DNA of 64,000 bases, from contig NZ_SIXI01000006.1 of the NCBI RefSeq assembly GCF_004310865.1, forward strand, positions 1 to 64,000, in the 5' to 3' direction. The notes below the pieces were generated by a model, which was not told where the DNA came from, ran no database searches, and saw nothing but the letters and a program-made list of their open reading frames with translations. The translations under genes and the position numbers were made by a program. This document shows, piece after piece, positions 18,653 through 27,100 of the stretch. Source of the stretch: Aquabacterium lacunae (lineage in GTDB: Bacteria; Pseudomonadota; Gammaproteobacteria; Burkholderiales; Burkholderiaceae_C). Position 1 is the first letter of the stretch. Every line of letters begins with the position of its first letter.

Positions 18653-19346
18653 CGACTGGCAGGCCTTGTGGCTCACAGCCCGCCTGGCCGGGCTGAGCAC
18701 CCTGATCCTGCTGGTGCTGGGGACACCACTGGCCTGGTGGTTGGCCACCACCCCGTCACGCTGGAAGGGCCCCTGTGCCGCCGTGGTGGCCTTGCCCCTG
18801 GTGCTGCCACCCACCGTGATCGGCTTTTACCTGCTCTTGCTCTTGGGGCCTCAGGGCTTTGTGGGGCAGGCCATGCAGGCCCTCGGCCTCGACTTGCTGC
18901 CCTTTACTTTCGGGGGCATTGTCGTGGCCACCGTGCTGCATTCCTTGCCTTTTGTGGTGCAGCCTTTGCAGCAGGCCTTCGAGGCCTTGGGCCCGCGTCC
19001 TCGCGAGGTGGCGTCCACCTTGCGCGCCAGCCCGATCGATACTTTTTTCACGGTCGTGCTGCCGCTGGCCCGCCCAGGCTTCCTGACGGCCGCCGTGCTG
19101 GGCTTTGCACATGCGGTGGGCGAGTTCGGCGTGGTCCTGATGATCGGCGGCAACATCCCTGGGGCCACTCGGGTGCTGTCGGTGGCCCTGTACGGGCATG
19201 TCGAAGCCATGGATCTGGTCCATGCGCACACCCTGGCGGCCGGCCTGGTGGCTTTCGGTTTTGCCGTGATGTGGCTGCTGTATGTGCTCAATGGGCGTGC
19301 GACCCGTCGGGCCCATCAGATGAGCCAGCCAGGAGGGTGGCGATGA
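18642..19346 (+). CDS. modB: Molybdate ABC transporter permease
   Basis: This 234-residue inner-membrane permease has about five hydrophobic segments. The EAA-type loop (EAFEALGPRPREVASTLRASPIDTFFTVVLPLARPG) contacts the ATPase. It forms the transport channel for molybdate. The ATG lies within the last codons of modA, and the stop overlaps the modC start by 4 nt, so translation is probably coupled through all three genes. Confidence 0.92.
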   Translation: MSSDDWQALWLTARLAGLSTLILLVLGTPLAWWLATTPSRWKGPCAAVVALPLVLPPTVIGFYLLLLLGPQGFVGQAMQALGLDLLPFTFGGIVVATVLHSLPFVVQPLQQAFEALGPRPREVASTLRASPIDTFFTVVLPLARPGFLTAAVLGFAHAVGEFGVVLMIGGNIPGATRVLSVALYGHVEAMDLVHAHTLAAGLVAFGFAVMWLLYVLNGRATRRAHQMSQPGGWR

Positions 19347-20443
19347 TCACACTGAACCTGCAGCTTGATCAGGGGTCTTTCGGGCTGGATGTGGCCCTGC
19401 AGCTGCCGGCCCGTGGTGTCACGGTGGTGCTGGGCCCTTCAGGCTGCGGCAAGACCAGCTTGCTCAGGGCCGTGGCAGGCCTGCAGCGTGCGCGCGGCCG
19501 CGTACAGTTGCCGCAAGGTGAGGTGTGGCAGGACGATGCCCAAGGCATCTGGCGCCCTGTGCACCAACGCCCGCTGGGTCTCGTCTTCCAGGAGCCCAGT
19601 CTGTTTCCCCATCTCTCGGTGCAGGCCAACCTGCTCTATGGCCACCGTCGTGTGCCAGTGTCTCAGCGCCAGCTGGGCCTTCCTGAAGTGGTTGCCTTGC
19701 TGGGCATCGAGCATTTGCTGCATCGTCAGCCAGAAGGCCTTTCGGGCGGTGAACGCCAGCGGGTGGCCATCGGCCGGGCCCTGCTGACCAGTCCTCGCTG
19801 GCTGCTCATGGACGAGCCACTGTCTGCGCTCGACTTGGCGCGCAAAGCCGAGCTGCTGCCTTACCTTGAGGCGCTCGCCCGGCGCGGTGTGCCCATCCTG
19901 TACGTCACGCATGCGCTGGACGAGGCCGTGCGTCTGGCCGATCATCTGGTGCTGATGCACGAGGGCCGCGTGCAGCTGAGCGGCCCCGCTCACGAGGTGC
20001 TGAACCGTCCGGACACGCCGCTCGCCCGGCTCGATGAAGCGTCTTCGGTGGTGATGGGGCAGGTGCTGGCCCACGATGACACCCATGGCCTGAGCCTGCT
20101 GGGCTGGGCCGATGCCGGACCCACAGGCCTGTGGATGGGCCGGTGCAACATCCCGGTGGGTGCCCAGGCGCGCGCGCGCGTGCTGGCGCGGGATGTGAGC
20201 ATCAGCCTGAGTGCGGCCCAGGATTCGAGCATCCTCAACATCCTGCCTGCTCAGGTGCTTCAGCGTGTGGACGAAAGCGCCAGCAGCGTGCTGTTGCAGC
20301 TGGCACTGGCAGCACCCGGCCATGACGTGGCCCAAGCACCGCGTGTGCTGGCGCGGCTGACCCGTCGTTCGGTCGAAGCGCTGGATTTGCGTCCAGGTCA
20401 GGCCGTGTGGGCTCAGATCAAGGGCGCGGCCTTGATGGGCTGA
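19343..20443 (+). CDS. modC: Molybdate ABC transporter ATP-binding protein
   Basis: This 366-residue ATPase has Walker A GPSGCGKT, Q-loop FQEPSLF, signature LSGGERQR, Walker B LLMDEP and an H-loop YVTHALDEA. A C-terminal TOBE/MOP domain (about 290-366) is the molybdate-sensing domain of ModC. It powers ModAB. AGGAGGG lies 7 nt before the ATG. The last 26 nt overlap the end of the convergent TetR-family gene. Confidence 0.93.
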   Translation: MITLNLQLDQGSFGLDVALQLPARGVTVVLGPSGCGKTSLLRAVAGLQRARGRVQLPQGEVWQDDAQGIWRPVHQRPLGLVFQEPSLFPHLSVQANLLYGHRRVPVSQRQLGLPEVVALLGIEHLLHRQPEGLSGGERQRVAIGRALLTSPRWLLMDEPLSALDLARKAELLPYLEALARRGVPILYVTHALDEAVRLADHLVLMHEGRVQLSGPAHEVLNRPDTPLARLDEASSVVMGQVLAHDDTHGLSLLGWADAGPTGLWMGRCNIPVGAQARARVLARDVSISLSAAQDSSILNILPAQVLQRVDESASSVLLQLALAAPGHDVAQAPRVLARLTRRSVEALDLRPGQAVWAQIKGAALMG

Positions 20444-21146
20444 GCGGTTTCGCACGGGCAGCGCGCCCCACCGGTTGGGGGTCTGAGGCAGGTGCCTGAA
20501 ACGCATCCAGCAGCAGGTCCAGTGCCGCCAGTACTTCCCGCCGCAGCGGGTCGGGCTGCGTGGGAACAGACCCGGATGGTAGCCACTGCTGCAATTGCCC
20601 ATCGAGGTGCATGCGCACCAGGCCGTAGGCGCTGGCCCTGAGCAGCAGGGCCATGCGCTGGGGCGGGGCTTTGGGCAGCGCATGCCGAGCTTGTGCAGCC
20701 TCGACCAGAGACACGGTCAGGTCACGCATCTCCTTGAAATGAACCATGGCCGATGCAGAGCGCTCAAAGTCCGACAGATTGCGTCGCGACGTGAGTCGGA
20801 AAGCGGCTGGCTCGTCCAGTGCCCAGGCCACAAACGCCCGTGCCAGTGCGCGCAGCGGCTCCACCCCCTCGGCAGGGGCGCGCTGCAATTCACGCCGTGC
20901 CAGCAGCCTCAGCTTGAGTGTGGCCTCTTCGGCCAGCGCGGTCACCAGAGCCCGCTGGGTGGTGAAGTGTCTGAACGGTGCCGACGGTGACACCGACAGG
21001 CGGCGTGCCACCTCCCGCAGGTTGATCTGATCATCGCCTTGTTCCTCGGCCAGTTGAAGGGCCGTGTCCATGATCGCCCGACGCAGGTTGCCGTGGTGAT
21101 ATGTGCGCGCGGGCACGGAAGCTGGCTCCGGAGGTGTGCGTGGCAT
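20418..21146 (-). CDS. TetR/AcrR-family transcriptional regulator
   Basis: This protein of about 242 residues has an N-terminal TetR DNA-binding domain (TYHHGNLRRAIMDTALQL, then INLREVARRLSVSPSAPFRHF as the helix-turn-helix) and a C-terminal ligand domain of the WHG/TetR_C type. The ligand is unknown. It is divergent from the membrane protein gene at 21250, which is a plausible target. The start at 21146 follows AGGGA; an upstream ATG at 21197 would add 17 residues. Its 3' end overlaps modC by 26 nt tail to tail. Confidence 0.87.
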   Translation of the reverse strand: MPRTPPEPASVPARTYHHGNLRRAIMDTALQLAEEQGDDQINLREVARRLSVSPSAPFRHFTTQRALVTALAEEATLKLRLLARRELQRAPAEGVEPLRALARAFVAWALDEPAAFRLTSRRNLSDFERSASAMVHFKEMRDLTVSLVEAAQARHALPKAPPQRMALLLRASAYGLVRMHLDGQLQQWLPSGSVPTQPDPLRREVLAALDLLLDAFQAPASDPQPVGRAARAKPLSPSRPRP

Positions 21147-21249
21147 GGTCCCTGATCGCGTGAATGTGAGCAGTGCATATTCTGACTCGACCGCCATGAA
21201 GCGCGCGACCTAGCATGCGCCACTTTGTGACACTGCCGGGAGAGGCAAC

Positions 21250-21894
21250 ATGCTGGCATCCAACCGTTGGACCATTTCGACACTGCCCGCCACTGGGCTT
21301 TGGCAGGCCCTTGTGGCGAGCGCTTTGCTGCTGATGAGCCTGGGCCTCGTGCTGCCCGATGGCGCACTGGAAGATTGGCGCACTCAGGTGCGCGCCACGG
21401 CACGCACCTCATGGTTGTTGTTCATGGGCGTGTTCCTGTCCGCTGGCTGGCCCTCAGAGGCCGCGGCGCACATGCCGGTGTGGCAGGCCAGGCTGGTGCG
21501 TCATCGTTCACTGCTGACAGCGTGTTTCATGTGGTCTCATGGGCTTCACGCCATCGGCATTGCCATGCTGGCGGTGCTGGGCACGCCCGAGGAATGGGCG
21601 CGTCTGACGCCCACGGCCAGCCGGTGGATCGGTGGGGCTGGTTACGCGGCCATCGGTGTGTGGCTGCTTTGGCGTGTGCGGCGCCAGTCGTCAGGATGGC
21701 GAGTGCCTGATGTCGCGGCCCGGTCAGCCTTGTGGCTGGTCTGGGCTGTGTTCTGGCTGGCTTGTGCCAAACGTGCGCCCATGCAGCCCTTGTATGCGCT
21801 GCCGGCCCTGGTCATGCTGGCAGCGCTGTGGTGGCGCTGGCAACTTCAGCGCCGCATCGCCGTCACGGCCTCGTCATTCAAACCAGCTGGTTGA
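21250..21894 (+). CDS. Putative polytopic membrane protein of unknown function
   Basis: This 214-residue protein has about six hydrophobic segments. The stretch RATARTSWLLFMGVFLSAG followed by RHRSLLTACFMWSHGLHAIGIA resembles the start of ferric-reductase-like or heme-binding membrane domains, with a possible heme-ligand His in SHGLH, but I cannot assign a family firmly. GGGAGAGG precedes the ATG by a normal distance. It is divergent from the TetR-type regulator, so regulation by that protein is plausible. The last 17 nt overlap the convergent YjfB-like gene. Confidence 0.7.
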   Translation: MLASNRWTISTLPATGLWQALVASALLLMSLGLVLPDGALEDWRTQVRATARTSWLLFMGVFLSAGWPSEAAAHMPVWQARLVRHRSLLTACFMWSHGLHAIGIAMLAVLGTPEEWARLTPTASRWIGGAGYAAIGVWLLWRVRRQSSGWRVPDVAARSALWLVWAVFWLACAKRAPMQPLYALPALVMLAALWWRWQLQRRIAVTASSFKPAG

Positions 21895-22081
21895 CGTAGC
21901 GGGCGGTCTGGCCTTCAGTTGCCAGTGGCAAGGCTTGTGGCAACCCCTCCAGCAACGCCCTGGACTGGGTTTCACTGAGCGAGAGAGCCTTTTTCAGCAA
22001 GGCCAGGCGGACTTCATTGGCCGCATGGGCCTCTTGCAGCATTGCGGCTGCGCTGGCCGCTGCCACGGGTGTGAGTTCCAT
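21878..22081 (-). CDS. YjfB-like putative motility protein
   Basis: This 67-residue protein (MELTPVAAASAAAM... LLKKALSLSETQSRALLEGLP...) fits the short YjfB family, annotated as putative motility proteins of unknown mechanism. The ATG at 22081 is preceded by AGGAG at a 7-nt spacing. A longer open frame exists upstream but lacks similarity and a better start. No flagellar genes lie in the window. Confidence 0.7.
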   Translation of the reverse strand: MELTPVAAASAAAMLQEAHAANEVRLALLKKALSLSETQSRALLEGLPQALPLATEGQTARYVNQLV

Positions 22082-22239
22082 GATGGGCTCCTGAGATGCA
22101 CATGCCTGCTCTTCGGCGTCTACCGAGTGCATGCACAGGGTGGCGCAGGGCTCTGCCCAGCGCTTTTTGCGCACTTTGAAGGTGTTTGCCTGATCTCTGG
22201 CACTGTCTGATCGGCAGGGCCAGCGTGCAGGACGAACGC

Positions 22240-22272
22240 AAAAAAAGGCCCTGGGCTTGCGCACAGGGCCTT
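22240..22272 (-). terminator. Rho-independent terminator of the tRNA-Asn pair
   Basis: On the minus strand, AAGGCCCTG and CAGGGCCTT form a 9-bp stem with a 10-nt loop, followed by a run of T. It lies 9 nt past the CCA end of the downstream tRNA-Asn. Confidence 0.88.
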
Positions 22273-22280
22273 GTCTGACT

Positions 22281-22356
22281 TGGCTCCCCGACCTGGGCTC
22301 GAACCAGGGACCTACGGATTAACAGTCCGGCGCTCTACCGACTGAGCTATCGGGGA
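22281..22356 (-). tRNA. tRNA-Asn (GTT), copy 2
   Basis: This 76-nt cloverleaf has acceptor stem TCCCCGA/TCGGGGA, anticodon loop with GTT, the T-arm GGTTCGAGCC and an encoded CCA. It is identical to the copy 45 nt upstream on the same strand. Confidence 0.97.
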
Positions 22357-22401
22357 ATGGTGTCGGTATGGCTGATCAACAAGTGACCGAGCCAAGAATT
22401 T

Positions 22402-22477
22402 TGGCTCCCCGACCTGGGCTCGAACCAGGGACCTACGGATTAACAGTCCGGCGCTCTACCGACTGAGCTATCGGGGA
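22402..22477 (-). tRNA. tRNA-Asn (GTT), copy 1
   Basis: This is a 76-nt tRNA with anticodon GTT and encoded CCA, first in a two-gene minus-strand transcript. A well-formed promoter lies 41 nt upstream. Confidence 0.97.
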
Positions 22478-22517
22478 ATCGGTATGGCTGATTGCTGTGC
22501 AATCAGCGAAGACCTGA

Positions 22518-22547
22518 ACTATAGCATGAGTTTTCGCGACAAATCAA
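22518..22547 (-). promoter_or_regulatory. Sigma70-type promoter of the tRNA-Asn pair
   Basis: On the minus strand the sequence shows TTGATT (-35), an 18-nt spacer and TATAGT (-10), close to the consensus and correctly placed for the tRNA genes. Confidence 0.7.
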
Positions 22548-22618
22548 TTTTTCGCGCAGTTGCCACGGGTGGCTGGCGTGGTGCCATCGCACCAGCCACC
22601 CCGCAGGCTGCAGTCCGG

Positions 22619-24790
22619 TCAGAAGTCGATCTGGGCCGTGACCGCCGCCGTGCGAGAGGCCATCGGGATCAGGTACAGGTGGGCAAATTTGTAGGGCGAC
22701 TCCCGCCAGGCACGGGTGTCCAGCAGGTTTTTGATGCCCAGGTTCCAGGTGATGGTCTGTTCGCCAGCGGTCTGGATGAACTGCGCCCCCAGGTCGAAGC
22801 GGTTCCACGACGGGATGTGCAGGGTGTTGGCAGAATCCACGGCGCGACGGCCTTCATGCACCCAGGTCAGGGCCACGCTGGCGCGGGGCAGGGTGGGGAG
22901 GTGGTACTGCACCTGGGCACGCACCGAGTGGTCAGGCACATTCACGGGTTGCAACCCACTGATGCCGGCCTGCACACTGCCTTCGCGACGAGCCTTCATC
23001 AGCACCGCGCTGCCGTTCAGTTGCACGGCACCCACGCGGTGGCGCACTTCGGCTTCGATGCCTTCGTGGCGCGCGATGCCGTCGAGCTGGTAAGTGGTGG
23101 CGCCTGCGCCGTCGGTCACGAAATCACCCATGGGGCGCTTGATGCCGAACAGGTTCACGCTGGCGTAGGTCTGTTGCCACTGCCCCTTGTAGCCCACTTC
23201 CAGCTGGCGGCTCTTGGCCACCGGCAGGTAGCTGCCCGGGTTGGTGTAGTTGCTGTGCAGGGTCGAGAAGAAGGGCGACAGCAGGTTTTCGGCACCTTCG
23301 CCCCAGCTCACGTAGACCTGCTGTTGCGCAGCGACCTGGTAGCCGATGGCCGCCCAGGGCGTGACCAGGCTGTCGGCGTAGGTCGACACGGCCGAGGCGC
23401 CATCACTCAGCCACTGGCTGCGTTCGTAGCGGGTGCTGCGGGCGCCCAGCCAGGTGGTCCAGCGCTCGCTGAGCTGCCAGCTGTCGCGCACGTACACCGA
23501 GGTCGAGCGCATGTCACGGTTGTTCTGCGGGGTGGGAAATGCCTTGAAGTCGCTCGCCACCAGTTGCCCTTGAGCGTCGGCCAACCCCATCAGGTCATAC
23601 ACAGCGGTCGGCTGTCGGCTGGATTGATGGGTGCCCGCCAGACCGGCCTGCAGCTCGTGGGTGCCCCAGGCCGCCCATTGGCCCTTCACATGCGTGTCGT
23701 ATGCCCGGGTCAGGCGGGTTTCGTTTTCGCTGATGTAGTTGTAGATGTCGTGCCTGCCGTCGTCGCAGAAGCGATCGGGCACATACGCCGAGCCGCCCGA
23801 GCAACCCAGGGGGAATGCGGCGCGGTCATCGGTGCGCAAGTGCTGCTCGCCATAGCTGCCTTGCCATTGCCAGCCGCTGCCCAGCTGCTGAGTCAGGCGA
23901 ATGCTGCCGGTGCTGCCTTCGCTCACCATGGGCTGCGAAAAGCCGTGACCGTTCAGGCTCACATCGGGGTCGACCAGGCTGGCATCGACCACGCCATTGG
24001 CCCCGAACACGCTGTAGCCCGGCACGCTGTTCTGCCGGCTGCGGTTGTGCTCCAGCTCCACCTCCAGCAGGGTGCCGGGGCCAACACGCCAGTCAGCGGC
24101 CACGCCCACGGCATGGGCCTGACCGTCTTGCGGGTGCACGTTGGGACGCAGGGCGCTGAACTGGCCGTGCACGCGCAGGCCGAAGCGTTCCTGTTCGCCG
24201 AAGCGGTCGGCCAGATCGAACCCAGCATTCAGGCCGCGGCGGCTGCTCAAGCCCAGTTCCACCGAGCGCACATGACCGGTGGGCCGCTTGACCAGCAGGT
24301 TGACCAGGCCACCCGGGGCCGACACGCCGGCCTGCAGCCCACTGGTGCCCTTGAACACTTCCACGCCGGCCTTGTTGCCCAGCGGCAGCACGGTTTCGGC
24401 ATTGATCGGCAGCCCTTCGCGCAGGTAGTTCTGGGTGTTGTCCAGCTCAAAACCGCGGAGGCTGACGATGCCCCAGTAGCCGCCTGCGTTGTAGGCGTCG
24501 CTCATGCTGGCCACCATCGTGGTCAGGTCGGCCAGGCTGGTCACCTGGGCCTGCTTGAGGCTCTGTCCGTCAAAGCGTTCGGCCTGTACCGGCGCTTTCC
24601 AGGCAGGCGTGTCCCCCAGACCGCTGATGCTGGCCTGGGCAACCCGTGCACGCGGCGCCACCACCTGGCTGTCGAGTGCGGCGGTGCTCACCAGGGCCGA
24701 TGAGGTCTGGGCGTTGGCCAGCAGTGCCATGTGGCCCAGGGCCAGGGCCAGCAATTGCACGAAGGGGCGAAGGACCGGTGCGCAGGTCAT
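22619..24790 (-). CDS. TonB-dependent siderophore-type outer-membrane receptor
   Basis: This 723-residue receptor has a signal peptide (cleavage near ANA-QT), a plug domain at about 60-210 (YWGIVSLRGFELDNTQNYLREGLPI; GVEVFKGTSGLQAGVSAPGGLVNLLVKRP) and a 22-strand barrel ending in aromatic F. Such receptors import ferric siderophores or other scarce ligands using TonB energy. The ligand cannot be read from the sequence. It is the last gene of a ten-gene minus-strand run that includes sulfate assimilation, 22 nt after the ferredoxin reductase gene, so both iron and sulfur supply are possible roles. Confidence 0.88.
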   Translation of the reverse strand: MTCAPVLRPFVQLLALALGHMALLANAQTSSALVSTAALDSQVVAPRARVAQASISGLGDTPAWKAPVQAERFDGQSLKQAQVTSLADLTTMVASMSDAYNAGGYWGIVSLRGFELDNTQNYLREGLPINAETVLPLGNKAGVEVFKGTSGLQAGVSAPGGLVNLLVKRPTGHVRSVELGLSSRRGLNAGFDLADRFGEQERFGLRVHGQFSALRPNVHPQDGQAHAVGVAADWRVGPGTLLEVELEHNRSRQNSVPGYSVFGANGVVDASLVDPDVSLNGHGFSQPMVSEGSTGSIRLTQQLGSGWQWQGSYGEQHLRTDDRAAFPLGCSGGSAYVPDRFCDDGRHDIYNYISENETRLTRAYDTHVKGQWAAWGTHELQAGLAGTHQSSRQPTAVYDLMGLADAQGQLVASDFKAFPTPQNNRDMRSTSVYVRDSWQLSERWTTWLGARSTRYERSQWLSDGASAVSTYADSLVTPWAAIGYQVAAQQQVYVSWGEGAENLLSPFFSTLHSNYTNPGSYLPVAKSRQLEVGYKGQWQQTYASVNLFGIKRPMGDFVTDGAGATTYQLDGIARHEGIEAEVRHRVGAVQLNGSAVLMKARREGSVQAGISGLQPVNVPDHSVRAQVQYHLPTLPRASVALTWVHEGRRAVDSANTLHIPSWNRFDLGAQFIQTAGEQTITWNLGIKNLLDTRAWRESPYKFAHLYLIPMASRTAAVTAQIDF

Positions 24791-24812
24791 GTCGGTACAG
24801 CTTTCTTGTGGT

Positions 24813-25865
24813 TCAGGCTCTGCCCAGCCGTTGCAGCAGCAAAGGGCTGGTGGTGGTGTAGAGCAGGTGTTGTGGGGTGTCGGGGTTCAGCAGCGCCGAG
24901 GCGGCATGGGCCGCCAGCGTGGCTTCATGGAAGGCGCACAGCAGCAGGCGTTTCTTGCCCGGGTAGGTGTTGATGTCGCCCACGGCGTACACACCCGGTA
25001 CGCCGCTGGCAAAAGTGGCAGGGTCCACGTTGATCTGCTTGCGGGCCATGGGCAGGCCCCAATCGGACAGCGGGCCCAGCTTGGGGCTCAGGCCCAGTTG
25101 CACCAGCAGGTGGTCGGTGGTGTGCACATGGCTGCCATCGGCCTGGGCCAGGTCGATGGCCAGCAGGCGACCATCTGCGGCTTGGTGAACACCCTGGGGC
25201 ACACCCAACACCAGCTGCACGCGGCCCTTCGCCAGGGCGTCGCGCACCGCAACATCCAGTGCGGGCTCGGCCTGGAACTGATCGCGCCGGTGCAGCAGGC
25301 TGATGCGTGCGGGGGCTTGCGCTGGCGGGGCGTCCAGCAGGGTCAGCACGGTGTGCAAGGCTTCGTCGCCGCCGCCTGCCACGGTCAGGTGCTGTCCCGC
25401 CCAGGGAGCCGCTCCCAGCAGGTGATGGTGCAGGTTGGCCGGGGCACCGTTCAGCCCAGGCAGGGCCAGCGCACGTGGCACGAAGGCGCCTGCACCGGCG
25501 GCCACGAACACGGCCCGGGCCCTGAAGGCCAGGCCCTGATCGGTGTGCAAGGTGAAGCGGTGGGCCCCCAGCGGCACGGTGTCGTCCACGGCCAGCGTGT
25601 CGACCTGTTGCCCCAGGTGCATGCGGCTGGCGCTCAGGAAGGGCGCCGCCTGCTCCAGCAGCTGGGCGGTCAGCGAGCGGCCCGTGCAGACGGGCACGCC
25701 AGGGATGTCATAGATGGGCTTGTCGGGGTACAGCGCCACGCACTGCCCCCCTGGCTCGGGCAGTGCATCGATCACATGGGCCTGAAGGCCCAGCAGCCCG
25801 AGCTGGAAGACCTGAAACAGGCCCGCAGGTCCAGCGCCGATGACGACTGCATCGGTGTGAATCAT
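24813..25865 (-). CDS. Ferredoxin-NADP reductase, thioredoxin-reductase-like type
   Basis: This 350-residue flavoprotein has an N-terminal FAD motif VVIGAGPAGL, the motif PGGQCVALYPDKPIYDIPG typical of this FNR type, a second nucleotide motif (TVAGGGDEAL) and the C-terminal GVYAVGDINTYPGKK. Unlike thioredoxin reductase it has no CxxC redox pair. It moves electrons between NADPH and ferredoxin. It lies 35 nt after the ferredoxin gene, and both follow the cys genes, where no CysJ flavoprotein is present. Confidence 0.9.
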   Translation of the reverse strand: MIHTDAVVIGAGPAGLFQVFQLGLLGLQAHVIDALPEPGGQCVALYPDKPIYDIPGVPVCTGRSLTAQLLEQAAPFLSASRMHLGQQVDTLAVDDTVPLGAHRFTLHTDQGLAFRARAVFVAAGAGAFVPRALALPGLNGAPANLHHHLLGAAPWAGQHLTVAGGGDEALHTVLTLLDAPPAQAPARISLLHRRDQFQAEPALDVAVRDALAKGRVQLVLGVPQGVHQAADGRLLAIDLAQADGSHVHTTDHLLVQLGLSPKLGPLSDWGLPMARKQINVDPATFASGVPGVYAVGDINTYPGKKRLLLCAFHEATLAAHAASALLNPDTPQHLLYTTTSPLLLQRLGRA

Positions 25866-25900
25866 GGCGTGGCCCGTTTCTGCGTCCTTGTGTCGCTTGC

Positions 25901-26224
25901 TCAGCGGATCAGCTGGTCCAGCTTGCCGGTCTTGTCCTTCCACTCGTCGGCGGTGGACAGCGCGGCCTTGCGCTTGGTGATGCTGGGCCACTTCTTGGCC
26001 AGGTCGGCGTTGATCTGGATGTACTGCTGCTGGTCGCCGGGCACGTCTTCCTCAGGAACGATGGCGTTCACGGGGCATTCGGGGATGCAGACGGCGCAGT
26101 CGATGCACTCGTCCGGATCGATCACGAGGAAGTTGGGGCCTTCGCGGAAGCAGTCCACCGGGCACACGTCCACACAGTCGGTGTATTTGCACTGGATGCA
26201 GGCTTCGGTGACGACGTGGGTCAT
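25901..26224 (-). CDS. fdxA: 7Fe-8S ferredoxin
   Basis: This 107-residue ferredoxin has an N-terminal cluster-binding half (C9-x2-C12-x4-C17-x3-C21P) and a second half [13 protein letters not shown]. The pattern fits one 3Fe-4S plus one 4Fe-4S cluster, as in the FdxA family common in Proteobacteria. A basic/acidic C-terminal tail of about 45 residues is usual for the family. It probably donates electrons to, or accepts them from, the adjacent ferredoxin-NADP reductase. Confidence 0.93.
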   Translation of the reverse strand: MTHVVTEACIQCKYTDCVDVCPVDCFREGPNFLVIDPDECIDCAVCIPECPVNAIVPEEDVPGDQQQYIQINADLAKKWPSITKRKAALSTADEWKDKTGKLDQLIR

Positions 26225-26284
26225 GACGGTACTCTTGTAAGTCGAGGTTGAAACTGAGGCGTGATTCTACGAGGCCGGGCCGCA

Positions 26285-27094
26285 TCAGGCGCCGGATTCG
26301 CCACACACCGGTAGATGGGTCAAAGGTTGGTCAGGGATTTCGGTGGCACCCGCGCCGACGATGACCAGGGTCGGGCGGCCTGCATGGATGGCCGAGGCCT
26401 CATCCAGCGTGGCCACGGTGTGCACGGTGTGGCGCATGTCAGGCCAGCCCGCACGCGACACCACGCTCACCTCGGTGTGGCCCGGCCAGCCGGCATCGAG
26501 GAGGCCTTTGCACAAGGGGGCCAGTTGCCGGCCCGCCATGTAGAACACCTCGGTGTCGGCGCGCTGGCCTGGGCCCATGCCGCACTGCAGGTCGCCTGTG
26601 CGTGTCATGGCGGTGGTGAAGCTCACACTGCGGCCGGTGCCCCGCCGGGTGAGGGGGCGCTGGGTGGCGGCAGCCGCAGCCAGCGCCGAGGTCACACCCG
26701 GGATCACCTCAGAGGCGATGCCATGCTCGCGCAGGGCATGCAGCTCTTCTTCGAGGCGGCCGAACAGCGACGGGTCACCACCCTTGAGGCGCGCCACGAT
26801 GGCGTCCGGCCCGTGTGTGGCGCCCACAGCCTGCGCATGCTCCACCAGCAGGCGGTTGATGCGGGTCTGGCCGTTGAAATCGCTGCCTTCCTTGCCGGAA
26901 AAGCCGCGCTTGCCCACATCCACCCACTGGGCGGAAGGGGCCATGTCACGCAGGCTGGGGTCGGCCAGGGCGTCGAACAGCACCACCTGGGCTTGCGCCA
27001 GCAGGCGTGCGCCCCGCACGGTGATCAGATCGGCTTCGCCGGGGCCGGCACCGATGAAGACCACGCGGGCAGCGGTGGGGTTCGACATGGCCAT
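26285..27094 (-). CDS. cobA: Uroporphyrinogen-III C-methyltransferase
   Basis: This 269-residue SAM-dependent methyltransferase has the N-terminal VFIGAGPGEADLITVRGARLL motif and RLKGGDPSLFGR, both signatures of SUMT. It converts uroporphyrinogen III to precorrin-2, the branch point to siroheme. Siroheme is the cofactor of the CysI sulfite reductase encoded in the same run, which explains the location. It lacks the CysG dehydrogenase/ferrochelatase domain, so that activity must be encoded elsewhere. The start is 6 nt after the cysN stop; ATG at 27094 and 27088 are both possible. Confidence 0.92.
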   Translation of the reverse strand: MAMSNPTAARVVFIGAGPGEADLITVRGARLLAQAQVVLFDALADPSLRDMAPSAQWVDVGKRGFSGKEGSDFNGQTRINRLLVEHAQAVGATHGPDAIVARLKGGDPSLFGRLEEELHALREHGIASEVIPGVTSALAAAAATQRPLTRRGTGRSVSFTTAMTRTGDLQCGMGPGQRADTEVFYMAGRQLAPLCKGLLDAGWPGHTEVSVVSRAGWPDMRHTVHTVATLDEASAIHAGRPTLVIVGAGATEIPDQPLTHLPVCGESGA

Positions 27095-27100
27095 GGCGCT

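Noticed and set aside
22082..22239. Sigma28 flagellar promoter for the YjfB-like gene
   Set aside because: A GCCGAAGA stretch loosely resembles the -10, but no TAAA -35 lies at the right distance.
26225..26284. Cobalamin or other riboswitch in the cobA-fdxA gap
   Set aside because: The gap is only 60 nt and lacks conserved boxes or a long structured leader.
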